Part shown: positions 15,670 through 23,482 of the stretch, piece by piece
Layout of the letters: every line of letters begins with the position of its first letter
Numbering within the stretch: position 1 is the first letter of the stretch
From: VMDJ01 sp965659945
GTDB lineage: Bacteria > Pseudomonadota > Gammaproteobacteria > Chromatiales > Chromatiaceae
Assembly: GCA_965659945.1 (NCBI GenBank)
Contig: CBFHYJ010000021.1
Span: forward strand, 1-23,505
Length of the DNA: 23,505 bases
Reading direction: 5' to 3'
Notes under the pieces: model-generated
Databases searched by the model: none
What the model saw: only the letters and a program-made list of their open reading frames with translations
Told to the model about the DNA's origin: nothing
Program-made: the position numbers and the translations under genes

Positions 15670-16709
15670 GCGTTCGCGAATGTTTCGCGATTAACCGCCT
15701 TTCGGCGTGCGTCAGACGGCGTAATCCAACCGCGATCTAATAAATCTTTCAGCGATTGGTCGAGTGTTTGCATACCGTGCGAACCACCGGTCTGAATCGC
15801 TGAATACATCTGCGCGACTTTGTCTTCACGAATCAAGTTACGAATCGCTGGTGTACCCAGCAATATTTCGTGAGCCGCAATACGGCCGCCACCGGTCTTC
15901 TTTAATAAGGTCTGACAAATAACGGCTCGTAGTGATTCAGACAACATTGAACGAACCATCGATTTTTCACCCGCAGGGAAAACGTCGATGATGCGGTCGA
16001 CGGTTTTAGCTGCCGAACTGGTATGCAAGGTACCAAAGACCAAGTGATCCGTTTCTGCCGCGGTGAGCGCCAAACCAATGGTTTCCGCATCACGCATCTC
16101 ACCAACCAAAATAATGTCGGGGTCTTCACGCAGAGCTGAGCGCAACGCCGCGGCAAAGCTTTTCGTATCGCGATGCACCTCGCGCTGATTGATCAAACAC
16201 TTCTTCGGTTTATGGACGAACTCGATCGGATCTTCAATGGTCAGGATATGACCATGATTAGATTCGTTCACATAATCCATCATGCCCGCCAAGGTGGTCG
16301 ATTTACCGGAGCCGGTTGGGCCCGTGACTAGAATCAAACCACGTGGTATATCGCAGATATCTTGGAAAATTGCTGGCGCACCGAGCTCAGCCAACGACAT
16401 GATGGTACTCGGAATCATACGAAACACCGCACCGGGTCCTCGACTTTGATTAAACGCATTAACACGAAAGCGAGCTAGATCAGGAATCTCGAAGGAAAAG
16501 TCAGCTTCGTACGTTTGCTCAAAATCCTTACGCTGCAAGTCGTTCATGATGTCGTAGATCATGGTGTGAACTTGCTTCTCATCCATCACCGTCAGATGGA
16601 TGCGACGCATATCCCCTTCGACCCGAATCATCGGCTCAACACCAGCAGACAAATGCAAGTCCGATGCGCCCTGTTCTACACCAAAGGTCAATAATTCTGA
16701 GATATCCAT
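15666..16709 (-). CDS. pilT: Type IV pilus retraction ATPase PilT
   Basis: PilT is the hexameric ATPase that depolymerizes type IV pili, giving twitching motility. The 347 residues include Walker A GPTGSGKS (130-137), the Asp box (TIEDPIEFVH, from 157), Walker B ILVGEMRD (200-207), the His box FGTLHTSSAAKT (225-236), and the C-terminal AIRNLIRE motif (288-295) that marks PilT rather than PilU. I chose the ATG at 16709, which starts MDISELL and has AAGGAA upstream; an upstream in-frame start at 16760 adds 17 unrelated residues. Its stop codon overlaps the stop of the convergent PyrK-like gene. No pilU follows. Confidence 0.96.
   Translation of the reverse strand: MDISELLTFGVEQGASDLHLSAGVEPMIRVEGDMRRIHLTVMDEKQVHTMIYDIMNDLQRKDFEQTYEADFSFEIPDLARFRVNAFNQSRGPGAVFRMIPSTIMSLAELGAPAIFQDICDIPRGLILVTGPTGSGKSTTLAGMMDYVNESNHGHILTIEDPIEFVHKPKKCLINQREVHRDTKSFAAALRSALREDPDIILVGEMRDAETIGLALTAAETDHLVFGTLHTSSAAKTVDRIIDVFPAGEKSMVRSMLSESLRAVICQTLLKKTGGGRIAAHEILLGTPAIRNLIREDKVAQMYSAIQTGGSHGMQTLDQSLKDLLDRGWITPSDARRKAVNRETFANA
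15674..15690. other. Perfect hairpin in the last codons of pilT
   Basis: TCGCGAA (15674-15680) and TTCGCGA (15684-15690) form a 7-bp GC-rich stem with the 3-base loop TGT, directly after the overlapping stops of pilT and the PyrK-like gene. No T-run follows on either strand, so it is not a standard intrinsic terminator. It might protect the 3' end of, or slow polymerase on, the plus-strand transcript. Confidence 0.3.
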
Positions 16710-16814
16710 AGCCGTTCCTTGTTTGCCGCACACAACCGAAGGCTGCGATACTGAGGGCATAAAATGTGGAACGAATCATCGGTACGCGTTGACCAATCTT
16801 TATATAGAGTCCTC

Positions 16815-17504
16815 ATGACAGATATTGCGAACAATTTAGCTCAGATCCAACAGCGCATTGCTGTAGCTGCAGAAAATGTCCAACGGAATCCTGCATCTAT
16901 TGCGCTGCTTGCAGTGAGTAAAACCAAGCCCATTGAAATGATCGAAGCGGCCTATGCTGCCGGTCAGCGCAGCTTTGGTGAGAATTACCTGCAAGATGCC
17001 TTACCTAAAATCGAAGCGCTGGCTAAACTCGACATTGATTGGCATTACATCGGCAGAATTCAAAGCAATAAGACGCGCCCAATCGCGGAAAACTTTTCCT
17101 GGGTACACGCGATTGACTCGACCAAACATGCTCAACGATTAAATGATCAACGACCCGATGAGCTTCCTGCGTTGAATTGCTGCATTCAACTTAATCTATC
17201 AGGTGAAGACAGCAAAGGCGGCATTCAGCCTGATGCACTAATCGAAACTGCTGCAGCTTTTAATGAGCTACCTCATTGCCGTCTACGTGGCTTGATGACT
17301 ATGCCCGACCCGGATTCGAGTGCAGCACAACAACAAGCAGTCTTTCATCAGTTAGCTAGCTGTCTTAATGAATTGGATCAACAAGGCTTTGAGGTTGATA
17401 CGCTTTCCATGGGCATGAGTGGCGACCTTGAGCTAGCGATTGCTGAAGGCAGCACCATGGTTCGTATTGGTACCGACATTTTCGGCGCACGCAGCTATCC
17501 CTGA
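16815..17504 (+). CDS. yggS: PLP homeostasis protein YggS (PLPBP family)
   Basis: YggS is a fold-type III PLP-binding protein without known catalysis that balances pyridoxal phosphate and amino acid pools. The 229-residue product contains LLAVSKTKP with the PLP lysine K36, SFGENYLQDA, WHYIGRIQSNK, and the C-terminal phosphate-binding MGMSGDLELAIAEGSTMVRIG. I chose the ATG at 16815 because the protein then starts MTDIANNLAQIQQRI as in relatives; an ATG at 16764 would add 17 residues reaching into the pilT promoter region. It heads a plus-strand operon divergent from pilT, an arrangement I recall from Pseudomonas. Confidence 0.95.
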   Translation: MTDIANNLAQIQQRIAVAAENVQRNPASIALLAVSKTKPIEMIEAAYAAGQRSFGENYLQDALPKIEALAKLDIDWHYIGRIQSNKTRPIAENFSWVHAIDSTKHAQRLNDQRPDELPALNCCIQLNLSGEDSKGGIQPDALIETAAAFNELPHCRLRGLMTMPDPDSSAAQQQAVFHQLASCLNELDQQGFEVDTLSMGMSGDLELAIAEGSTMVRIGTDIFGARSYP

Positions 17505-17540
17505 TACCATGGCAAAAATATTTATCGATTGGACATATTC

Positions 17541-18368
17541 ATGAGTCAAACACGTATTGCATTTATTGGCGCTGGCAACATGGCAAGCGCATTGATCGGC
17601 GGACTGATTGCTGATGGCACTACAAAAGACTCGATCATCGCGAGTGACCCAAATACCGATCAGCGGTCACACCTCCATGACAGCTACGGCATCTGCACAG
17701 TTGATAACAATGCGGAAGCAGTAAGCGATGCGGATGTTGTTGTTTTAGCGGTTAAGCCTCAGTTGCTACAACAGGTCTGCAGTGAACTCAGCTCACACCT
17801 TAAGGATAAACGCTGCTTGATCGTATCGATTGCTGCCGGTATTCGCTGCAGCACCATGAGCAAATGGCTGGATAGTGAACTACCTATCGTTCGCTGCATG
17901 CCAAATACGCCCGCCATGCTGCAGGTCGGCGCCACAGGTCTTTATGCAACAGACAATGTCAGCACTGAACAACGCGATCAAGCTGAGCGTATCATGCGCG
18001 CGGTTGGCATAACGCTGTGGGTAGATAAAGAATCTGATATTGATAGCGTGACTGCGGTCTCAGGTAGCGGGCCTGCTTATTACTTCCTAGTGATGGAAGC
18101 AATGCAAGCGGCCGCTGAAAAACTCGGCTTACCCGCAGACACAGCAAAGCTACTCACCTTACAAACCGCTTTAGGGGCTGCTCGCATGGCTCTCGAAAGC
18201 CAAGATGACCCGGCGATTTTGCGGCAAAAAGTCACCTCACCTGGCGGCACTACAGAGCAAGCGATACTCAGTTTTGAGGCTAACGGATTACGCGACACCT
18301 TTGAGCAAGCAATGACTGCCGCTCGTGATCGATCAATCAGCCTGTCAGAACAACTCGATAAGGAATAA
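17541..18368 (+). CDS. proC: Pyrroline-5-carboxylate reductase ProC
   Basis: ProC carries out the last step of proline synthesis, NADPH-dependent reduction of pyrroline-5-carboxylate. The 275 residues start with the Rossmann motif RIAFIGAGNMASALIGGL. VVLAVKPQ, MPNTPAMLQVGATG, VSGSGPAYYFLVMEAM and VTSPGGTTEQAI mark the catalytic and dimer domains. The ATG at 17541 has GGAC 6-9 bases upstream; the TTG at 17529 is unlikely. It lies 36 bases after yggS and 3 bases before yggT. Confidence 0.96.
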   Translation: MSQTRIAFIGAGNMASALIGGLIADGTTKDSIIASDPNTDQRSHLHDSYGICTVDNNAEAVSDADVVVLAVKPQLLQQVCSELSSHLKDKRCLIVSIAAGIRCSTMSKWLDSELPIVRCMPNTPAMLQVGATGLYATDNVSTEQRDQAERIMRAVGITLWVDKESDIDSVTAVSGSGPAYYFLVMEAMQAAAEKLGLPADTAKLLTLQTALGAARMALESQDDPAILRQKVTSPGGTTEQAILSFEANGLRDTFEQAMTAARDRSISLSEQLDKE

Positions 18369-18371
18369 GTC

Positions 18372-18944
18372 ATGGGCGAAAACTATCTCACCAACCCAGC
18401 AAGCTTTTTGATTGAAATTGTCGTCGGCCTTTATGCATTGGTCGTCATGCTACGTTTCATTTTGCAGTGGGTTCGTGCTGATTTTTATAACCCGGTTTCT
18501 CAATTTATTGTTAAGGCGACCGCACCTGCACTGAATCCATTACGTCGCATTATTCCTGGAATAGGTGGCATTGATGTTGCCGCTCTGTTGCTCGTTTGGT
18601 TGATCCTTACCATCAAATTGATCTTATTGTTCAGCTTACAAGGCGGCGCCTCTATAACTGCTGCGATGTTATTGGCGATACCTGAAATGATTGAGATGAT
18701 CTTCAATATCTTTATCTACAGTATTTTAGTTTTAGTGGTTTTGAGCTGGGTAAATCCGAATGGCTACAACCCTGCGATCGGGTTGATTCACAGCCTCACT
18801 TCACCCGTGATGAATCCACTGCGCCGCATTATTCCTTCTGCTGGCGGCATTGATTTCACACCGATGATTGCCATGGTCGCTTTGTATCTAGCTCAGATGC
18901 TCATCCTGCCTCCGATCAAGCACTTGATCATCAATATGCTCTGA
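18372..18944 (+). CDS. yggT: YggT family membrane protein
   Basis: The 190-residue membrane protein consists of two YGGT repeats. Each has a hydrophobic helix pair and the signature NPxxRxIPxxGGID: first ALNPLRRIIPGIGGID, then VMNPLRRIIPSAGGID. Four or more membrane helices are visible. Family members are linked to osmotic stress tolerance and, in other lineages, to division or envelope functions, but no biochemical role is established. It shares one base with the yggU start (TGATG), so the two are translationally coupled. Confidence 0.93.
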   Translation: MGENYLTNPASFLIEIVVGLYALVVMLRFILQWVRADFYNPVSQFIVKATAPALNPLRRIIPGIGGIDVAALLLVWLILTIKLILLFSLQGGASITAAMLLAIPEMIEMIFNIFIYSILVLVVLSWVNPNGYNPAIGLIHSLTSPVMNPLRRIIPSAGGIDFTPMIAMVALYLAQMLILPPIKHLIINML

Positions 18945-19228
18945 TGAGTTGGTATAGCTGGGAAAACGAAACACTGATTCTGCGCGTCAAAGTTCAACCG
19001 AAAGCTAGCAGCAATGCATTTGCTGAAGTGATGGGAGATGCCATCAAACTACGTACCACCGCCCCGCCCGTTGATGGCAAAGCCAATGAACAGATCATTG
19101 CGTGGCTTGCCAAAGGGTTTGGTGTTTCTAAATCTGACGTACAGTTAAGTTATTGTGACATTGCTCGTTTCAAAACCTTTCGCACTGCCACACCCAAAAA
19201 ACTACTCGCTGATATTCAGCGCCCTTAA
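18944..19228 (+). CDS. yggU: DUF167 family protein YggU
   Basis: This 94-residue soluble protein belongs to the DUF167/YggU family, whose biochemical function is unknown although structures exist. The family blocks LRVKVQPKASSNAFAEV and APPVDGKANEQIIAWLAK are clear, and the C-terminal part FRTATPKKLL fits. It is coupled to yggT and lies 12 bases before the DUF4426 gene. Confidence 0.93.
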   Translation: MSWYSWENETLILRVKVQPKASSNAFAEVMGDAIKLRTTAPPVDGKANEQIIAWLAKGFGVSKSDVQLSYCDIARFKTFRTATPKKLLADIQRP

Positions 19229-19240
19229 AGGTTATCGATC

Positions 19241-19675
19241 ATGCTCCGCAACGTTCTTATTCTAGTATTATTCGCATTTAGCGCTTTAGCGAATGCTGAA
19301 AATGCCACGATCACTGGCAACTACAAAATTCATCACAATGCTATTACCACCGATTTCTTAAGTGCCACTGTTGCCAAGGCTTACAAGATTCCGCGCAGCA
19401 CAGAACGCGCCTTATTAAACATTGCCATCACTGAAACGCGAGATGATCAAATCGATAAACCTGTAAGTGCGCGCCTAAAAGTTGTTCGCCGCAACCTGTT
19501 AGGTTATCGCGAGGAATTAGATATGTTGGAAGTGCGCGAAGGGAATGCGGTTTATTACATCACTGACTTTGCGATTAGCCATAAAGATCAATGGATCTTT
19601 GATATCGAAGCGCTTGTAGATGGTCAGGTTTACCCACTCAAAGCGCAGTATCGAGAAACCTTTATCACTGAATAA
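19241..19675 (+). CDS. DUF4426 domain protein, exported
   Basis: The 144-residue product has a clear signal peptide (about 1-19, ending ALANA) and a small beta-rich domain of the DUF4426 family, whose function is unknown. Recognizable stretches are NYKIHHNAITTDFLSATVAKAY near the start of the mature protein (in pieces) and FDIEALVDG near the end. In Pseudomonas, as I recall, this gene follows metX-metW in the yggT-yggU neighbourhood; here those two genes are missing and it follows yggU directly. Its 3' end overlaps the convergent TauE/SafE-like gene by 11 bases. Confidence 0.85.
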   Translation: MLRNVLILVLFAFSALANAENATITGNYKIHHNAITTDFLSATVAKAYKIPRSTERALLNIAITETRDDQIDKPVSARLKVVRRNLLGYREELDMLEVREGNAVYYITDFAISHKDQWIFDIEALVDGQVYPLKAQYRETFITE

Positions 19676-20333
19676 GTCGCGCTAGCTGAATAACCGCAAA
19701 CGCAATCAGCAATACGCCTGCTGATTGTCTTACCCAGCTTTTGTGCATCCACTGCTTCAGTTGCTGTGCTGCTACACCCATCGCAAGCAAGTTGGGCAAG
19801 GTTCCTAAACCAAAACCTAACATCAACCACATGCCTTGCGTGGCACTGCCTGCCGATAACGACCAAATCAAAACGCTATATACCAAACCACAGGGCAGCC
19901 AACCCCAGACCATACCCAGCCACAGCGCATGATCCGTTTGCTTAACCGGCAAGAAGCGTCGACCAAGCGGCTCAAGTTGACGCCATATAACACCACCGGC
20001 TTTCTCTACTTTAGAGAGCACGCTTGACCATCCTGAAATGTACAAACCCATCAAGAACATAAAGCCTGCTGCGAATATCGACAGCCCGAGCTGAGCTGAA
20101 TAAAGCGATGCATTTGCTGCAAGCAAAGCACCCAAACCTCCGGCAATTGCTCCGGCGATCACATACGAAAAAATTCGGCCCACGTTATAGGCCAACAAAA
20201 AGCTTAGTGGTGTTTTTTTAGGCTGATCAATACTCAGTGATAACGCACTGACAATTCCGCCACACATACCCACACAGTGAGTGCCGCCAAGAAACCCAAC
20301 CGCAATAGCAGCAAAGAAAGTGAACTCTGTCAC
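19665..20333 (-). CDS. TauE/SafE-like (DsbD_2/UreH-type) membrane protein
   Basis: This 222-residue integral membrane protein has about six helices and belongs to the group labelled 'sulfite exporter TauE/SafE family' or DsbD_2/UreH-like. The N-terminal helix carries GFLGGTHCVGMCGGI, with a conserved His-Cys and a second Cys, and a second block WGWLPCGLVYSVL with a Cys lies near the middle. Relatives often sit near cbb3 oxidase assembly genes and are suspected of metal or thiol transport, so the 'sulfite exporter' label is not reliable. It overlaps ampG by 4 bases and is the last gene of the xth-ampG operon. Confidence 0.85.
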   Translation of the reverse strand: MTEFTFFAAIAVGFLGGTHCVGMCGGIVSALSLSIDQPKKTPLSFLLAYNVGRIFSYVIAGAIAGGLGALLAANASLYSAQLGLSIFAAGFMFLMGLYISGWSSVLSKVEKAGGVIWRQLEPLGRRFLPVKQTDHALWLGMVWGWLPCGLVYSVLIWSLSAGSATQGMWLMLGFGLGTLPNLLAMGVAAQQLKQWMHKSWVRQSAGVLLIAFAVIQLARLIQ

Positions 20334-21862
20334 GCCTTAGCCTCTTTTGAATAGCGACCCGCTAACCAAACTAAAATAAATACCGGCACACCCGCCATTG
20401 ATGCTGCGAGGAAGAAGTTTTGATAACCCAATGCATCAACAATAGAACCTGAGTAACCACCAAGTAACTTAGGGAACAAAGTCATCAGCGAACTAAAGAT
20501 CGCATACTGAACCGCAGTGAACGATAAACTCGTCAAACTTGAAAGATAAGCAATAAAGGCGGCACTCGCCAAACCTGCCGTAATGTTATCTGCACCAATC
20601 ACGACATAAAGTAGCGCAAGGTCACCAGGGTTATTCGCTACCGGAATGAACAAGACATTAGTCACTACTGTCATCACAGCACCCAACATCAGCACACGAA
20701 TAACGCCGTATCGAATGGTTAAGAACCCACCTAAGAAACCACCCAGGATCGTCATCCAAATACCAAACACTTTAGTCACCGTGGCAATCTGCTCTTTACT
20801 AAAGCCCATGTCTTGGTAGAACACATTAGAGATAACACCCAATACAATATCGGAGACGCGATAAAAACCGACGAGCAACAAAATCAAAAATGCGGCTTTA
20901 CCATAGCGACGGAAGAAATCAGCAACCGGATCGACATAGGTATCATGCAACATATGCTTATCAGCAACGTGTAAACGCACCAATAACCATGCCACACCGA
21001 GCGCCATCAGAATCGCACTGAACAAACGAGCGCCTTCCGAAATAAAGGCGGCCAATGCATTAGCGGCACCAAGCTCAAGCAACCACGTCTTAGTTGCAAC
21101 GACGACATTTGCAAAAGATAAATAAGAGAACACGATCGCGGTAATAAAACCGGCAAACAACACCAAGAAGCGAACATAGTCCGACGTGGTGTGCAGATAA
21201 CTGGATTCGCGCGTACGCTCCGGCTCATCAATCATCAAGGTGGTTATGACACCAACCAACATAGCGCCAGCCATCGCCACATACGTCATCTGCCAAGAGG
21301 CATAAACATACGTCTCCTTGGATGTGCCTAACCATGCGGCTAAATATAAAGCCCCTGCCCCGGCGACAATCATGCCGATTCGGTAACCCGCTACATACGA
21401 TGCGGACATCAATGCCTGTAATTTCTCATTAACCGCTTCGATACGGTAAGCATCAATCACAATATCCTGAGTCGCGGCAGAAAAACCAAGCAATACCGCA
21501 GCGAACGGCATTACCTGCAAGCCTTCGACACTCGCGGGATCGCTCATCGCCATCCATATCATCGCCGCAATAACCATTGCTTGTGACAACAGCAACCAGC
21601 TACGTCGCTTACCTAACCACCCTTGAAGAAATGGCAATGGCAACTTATCAACTAAGGGCGCCCAGACAAACTTGAACGAATAGCCCAACGCCGCCCAACT
21701 AAAAAAGGTTACTGCACTGCGATCGACCCCAGCTTCACGCAACCAGATGGATAAGGTTGAGAAAATCAGCAACAAGGGCAAGCCTGCTGAGAAGCCCAAA
21801 AACAACATCGCTAAGACGCGAGGATTTTTATACGCAGCGATAGAAGCAAGCCAACTTTGCAT
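20330..21862 (-). CDS. ampG: AmpG-family muropeptide transporter
   Basis: AmpG is a major facilitator superfamily permease that imports GlcNAc-anhydroMurNAc peptides from the periplasm for cell wall recycling and so affects beta-lactamase induction. The 510 residues start with a family-typical FLGFSAGLPLLLIFSTLSIW and SWAALGYSFKFVWAPLVD. DIVIDAYRIEAV and the later GVIRVLMLGA are further conserved blocks. Twelve or more hydrophobic segments are visible. It begins 1 base after the xth stop, so the genes form an operon. I see no ampC/ampR nearby. Confidence 0.92.
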   Translation of the reverse strand: MQSWLASIAAYKNPRVLAMLFLGFSAGLPLLLIFSTLSIWLREAGVDRSAVTFFSWAALGYSFKFVWAPLVDKLPLPFLQGWLGKRRSWLLLSQAMVIAAMIWMAMSDPASVEGLQVMPFAAVLLGFSAATQDIVIDAYRIEAVNEKLQALMSASYVAGYRIGMIVAGAGALYLAAWLGTSKETYVYASWQMTYVAMAGAMLVGVITTLMIDEPERTRESSYLHTTSDYVRFLVLFAGFITAIVFSYLSFANVVVATKTWLLELGAANALAAFISEGARLFSAILMALGVAWLLVRLHVADKHMLHDTYVDPVADFFRRYGKAAFLILLLVGFYRVSDIVLGVISNVFYQDMGFSKEQIATVTKVFGIWMTILGGFLGGFLTIRYGVIRVLMLGAVMTVVTNVLFIPVANNPGDLALLYVVIGADNITAGLASAAFIAYLSSLTSLSFTAVQYAIFSSLMTLFPKLLGGYSGSIVDALGYQNFFLAASMAGVPVFILVWLAGRYSKEAKA

Positions 21863-21863
21863 A

Positions 21864-22643
21864 TCAATCGCCCAACTCGAAATCGTAATCCATGATCAAT
21901 GGTGCATGATCAGAGAAACGTTTCTCTTTATAAATACGCGCCGATTTGACGGTATCAGCCAGCCTAGGTGTCGCGACCTGATAATCAATTCGCCAACCCA
22001 CATTCTTATCCCATGCCTGTCCGCGATTTGACCACCAAGTAAATTGATCTTCTCGTGGATCAACTCGGCGAAACGTATCAACAAAACCGGCAGGACCATA
22101 CAGCTCATCTAACCATGCACGCTCATCGGGTAAGAAACCTGAATTTTTTCGATTACCACGCCAGTTTTTAATATCAATGTTCTGATGCGCAATGTTCCAA
22201 TCGCCACACACCAACAACTCACAGCCCTGCTTCTTTAGCTTTTTCATGTATGGCAGCAAACGATCAAGCACCTCGTATTTCACCGCTTGCCGCGCATCCC
22301 CGGATGAACCACTTGGTAAATACAAGGACACTACACTGAGCTTGCCATAGCGCGCCTCAATCCAGCGTCCTTCACTATCGAATGATTGCCAACCCAATCC
22401 CTCAATCACCCGATCAGGCTTTTTACGGCAATACAAACCCACACCGCTGTAGCCTTTCTTTTCAGCACAGTGATAATAGGTATGGAAAGATTTTGGCCAG
22501 TACAGCTTATCCTCGAGCTGATCGACCTGAGCTTTAAGCTCTTGCAAACAAACCACATCGGCTCGCTGTCGACTGAGCCACTGAAAAAAGCCTTTTCGTC
22601 CGGCAGATCGAATGCCGTTTAGATTGACGGTGATAACACGCAT
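21864..22643 (-). CDS. xth: Exodeoxyribonuclease III (AP endonuclease)
   Basis: Exonuclease III family enzymes cut DNA at abasic sites and remove 3' blocking groups in base excision repair. From the ATG at 22643 the protein has 259 residues and starts MRVITVNLNGIRSAGRKG with N7. VCLQELK carries the metal-binding Glu35. SLYLPSG, LLVCGDWNIAH (Asp and Asn) and FSDHAPLIMDY (Asp-His pair) complete the active site. A second in-frame ATG at 22652 would add three residues, but it overlaps a TATAAT hexamer. Divergent from pyrE with a 43-base gap. Confidence 0.95.
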   Translation of the reverse strand: MRVITVNLNGIRSAGRKGFFQWLSRQRADVVCLQELKAQVDQLEDKLYWPKSFHTYYHCAEKKGYSGVGLYCRKKPDRVIEGLGWQSFDSEGRWIEARYGKLSVVSLYLPSGSSGDARQAVKYEVLDRLLPYMKKLKKQGCELLVCGDWNIAHQNIDIKNWRGNRKNSGFLPDERAWLDELYGPAGFVDTFRRVDPREDQFTWWSNRGQAWDKNVGWRIDYQVATPRLADTVKSARIYKEKRFSDHAPLIMDYDFELGD

Positions 22644-22658
22644 GGCAGGCATTATACT
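22630..22658 (+). promoter_or_regulatory. Candidate pyrE promoter
   Basis: GTGATA (22630-22635) and TATACT (22653-22658) are 17 bases apart, matching the sigma-70 consensus at four and five of six positions. Initiation would fall near 22665, leaving a leader of about 22 bases with GAGAGG before the ATG. The -35 lies inside the first codons of xth. Confidence 0.45.
22651..22656 (-). promoter_or_regulatory. Consensus -10 (TATAAT) for xth
   Basis: The minus strand reads a perfect TATAAT here, seven bases before the xth ATG at 22643. The -35 at 17 bases (CTCTCA, 22679-22674) is poor. If used, transcription would begin at or next to the start codon. It shares four bases with the plus-strand -10 of pyrE. 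Confidence 0.4.
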
Positions 22659-22686
22659 TGCCGGCCTATTTTATGAGAGGTGCGAT

Positions 22687-23325
22687 ATGCAGGATTACCA
22701 AACCGAATTTCTTAACTTTGCCTTAGAGAAAGGCGTACTTCGTTTTGGCGAATTCACCCTGAAATCTGGTCGCATCAGCCCTTACTTCTTCAACGCCGGT
22801 CTGTTCAATAGCGGCTCTGCACTTGCTCGTCTTGGCCGCTTCTACGCGCAAGCGATTGTCGACTCAGGTATCAAGTTCGACGTGCTTTATGGCCCCGCAT
22901 ACAAAGGTATTCCTTTGGCAGCAGTCACTGCAGCTGCACTTTACGATCATCATCAGATCGATATCCCTTACGCATTTAATCGCAAAGAAGCCAAATCTCA
23001 TGGTGAAGGTGGCAGCATTGTCGGTCACGCACTGGAAGGTCAGATTCTAATCATCGACGATGTGATCACCGCAGGCACAGCGATTCGCGAGTCAATGGAC
23101 ATAATCGAAGCTGAAGGCGCAAAACCTGCAGGCGTGGTGATCGCGCTGGATCGCCAGGAAAAAGGCAAAGGTGACAAATCGGCGATCCAAGAGGTCGAGC
23201 AGGACTACGGCATTCCGGTCGCCTCAATTGCCAAGCTTGAAAACGTCATCGGCTTCCTAGAACAGCAGGGTAATGCAGACCATTTGGCGAATATTCGCGC
23301 CTATCGTGATCAATACGGTATCTAA
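22687..23325 (+). CDS. pyrE: Orotate phosphoribosyltransferase PyrE
   Basis: PyrE makes orotidine 5'-phosphate from orotate and PRPP in pyrimidine synthesis. The 212-residue product has LRFGEFTLKSGRISPYFFNAG at its N-terminus (in pieces), GPAYKGIPLA, FNRKEAKSHGEGG in the mobile loop, and the PRPP-binding motif ILIIDDVITAGTA (about 120-132). The ATG at 22687 has GAGAGG seven bases upstream; an in-frame ATG at 22612 lies inside xth and adds unrelated residues. A strong terminator follows the stop. Confidence 0.97.
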   Translation: MQDYQTEFLNFALEKGVLRFGEFTLKSGRISPYFFNAGLFNSGSALARLGRFYAQAIVDSGIKFDVLYGPAYKGIPLAAVTAAALYDHHQIDIPYAFNRKEAKSHGEGGSIVGHALEGQILIIDDVITAGTAIRESMDIIEAEGAKPAGVVIALDRQEKGKGDKSAIQEVEQDYGIPVASIAKLENVIGFLEQQGNADHLANIRAYRDQYGI

Positions 23326-23333
23326 ATGTCGCG

Positions 23334-23358
23334 AAGCCGGCTGAAATGCCGGCTTTTT
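23334..23358 (+). terminator. Intrinsic terminator of pyrE
   Basis: AAGCCGGC (23334-23341) and GCCGGCTT (23348-23355) form an 8-bp GC-rich stem with the loop TGAAAT, and the sequence runs into TTTTT. It begins 8 bases after the pyrE stop. This is the clearest terminator in the window. Confidence 0.88.
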
Positions 23359-23378
23359 GCTATTTAACCCCAATTCTT

Positions 23379-23410
23379 CTGGACAAATAGACATCCCTGG
23401 ACCAAAATAG
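23379..23410 (+). promoter_or_regulatory. Candidate promoter overlapped by an imperfect direct repeat
   Basis: CTGGACAAATAG (23379-23390) recurs as CTGGACCAAAATAG (23397-23410), 18 bases apart start to start. TGGACA (23380-23385) and CAAAAT (23403-23408), separated by 17 bases, would make a sigma-70 promoter for the gene at 23483, so the repeats would cover both promoter elements. A regulator could bind here; none is identifiable in this window. Confidence 0.35.
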
Positions 23411-23447
23411 CCTCAATAACGCTCGATTTCGCAGCAAATAACAACAA

Positions 23448-23467
23448 AATCCCGACAAATCGGGGTT
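23448..23467 (+). other. Leader hairpin before the last gene
   Basis: AATCCCGA (23448-23455) pairs with TCGGGGTT (23460-23467) around the loop CAAA. One pair is a G-U wobble in plus-strand RNA but a C-A mismatch on the other strand, so the fold favours a plus-strand transcript. It ends 15 bases before the ATG at 23483. No T-run follows. Confidence 0.4.
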
Positions 23468-23482
23468 AGAGGCACTTCTCAC

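Noticed and set aside
16764..16814. Upstream in-frame ATG that would extend YggS by 17 residues
   Set aside because: The added residues do not resemble YggS N-termini and would cover the divergent promoter region; the ATG at 16815 gives the standard start.
22612..22686. Upstream in-frame ATG that would extend PyrE by 25 residues into xth
   Set aside because: PyrE proteins start at the MQDYQ-type position, and GAGAGG lies just before the ATG at 22687.
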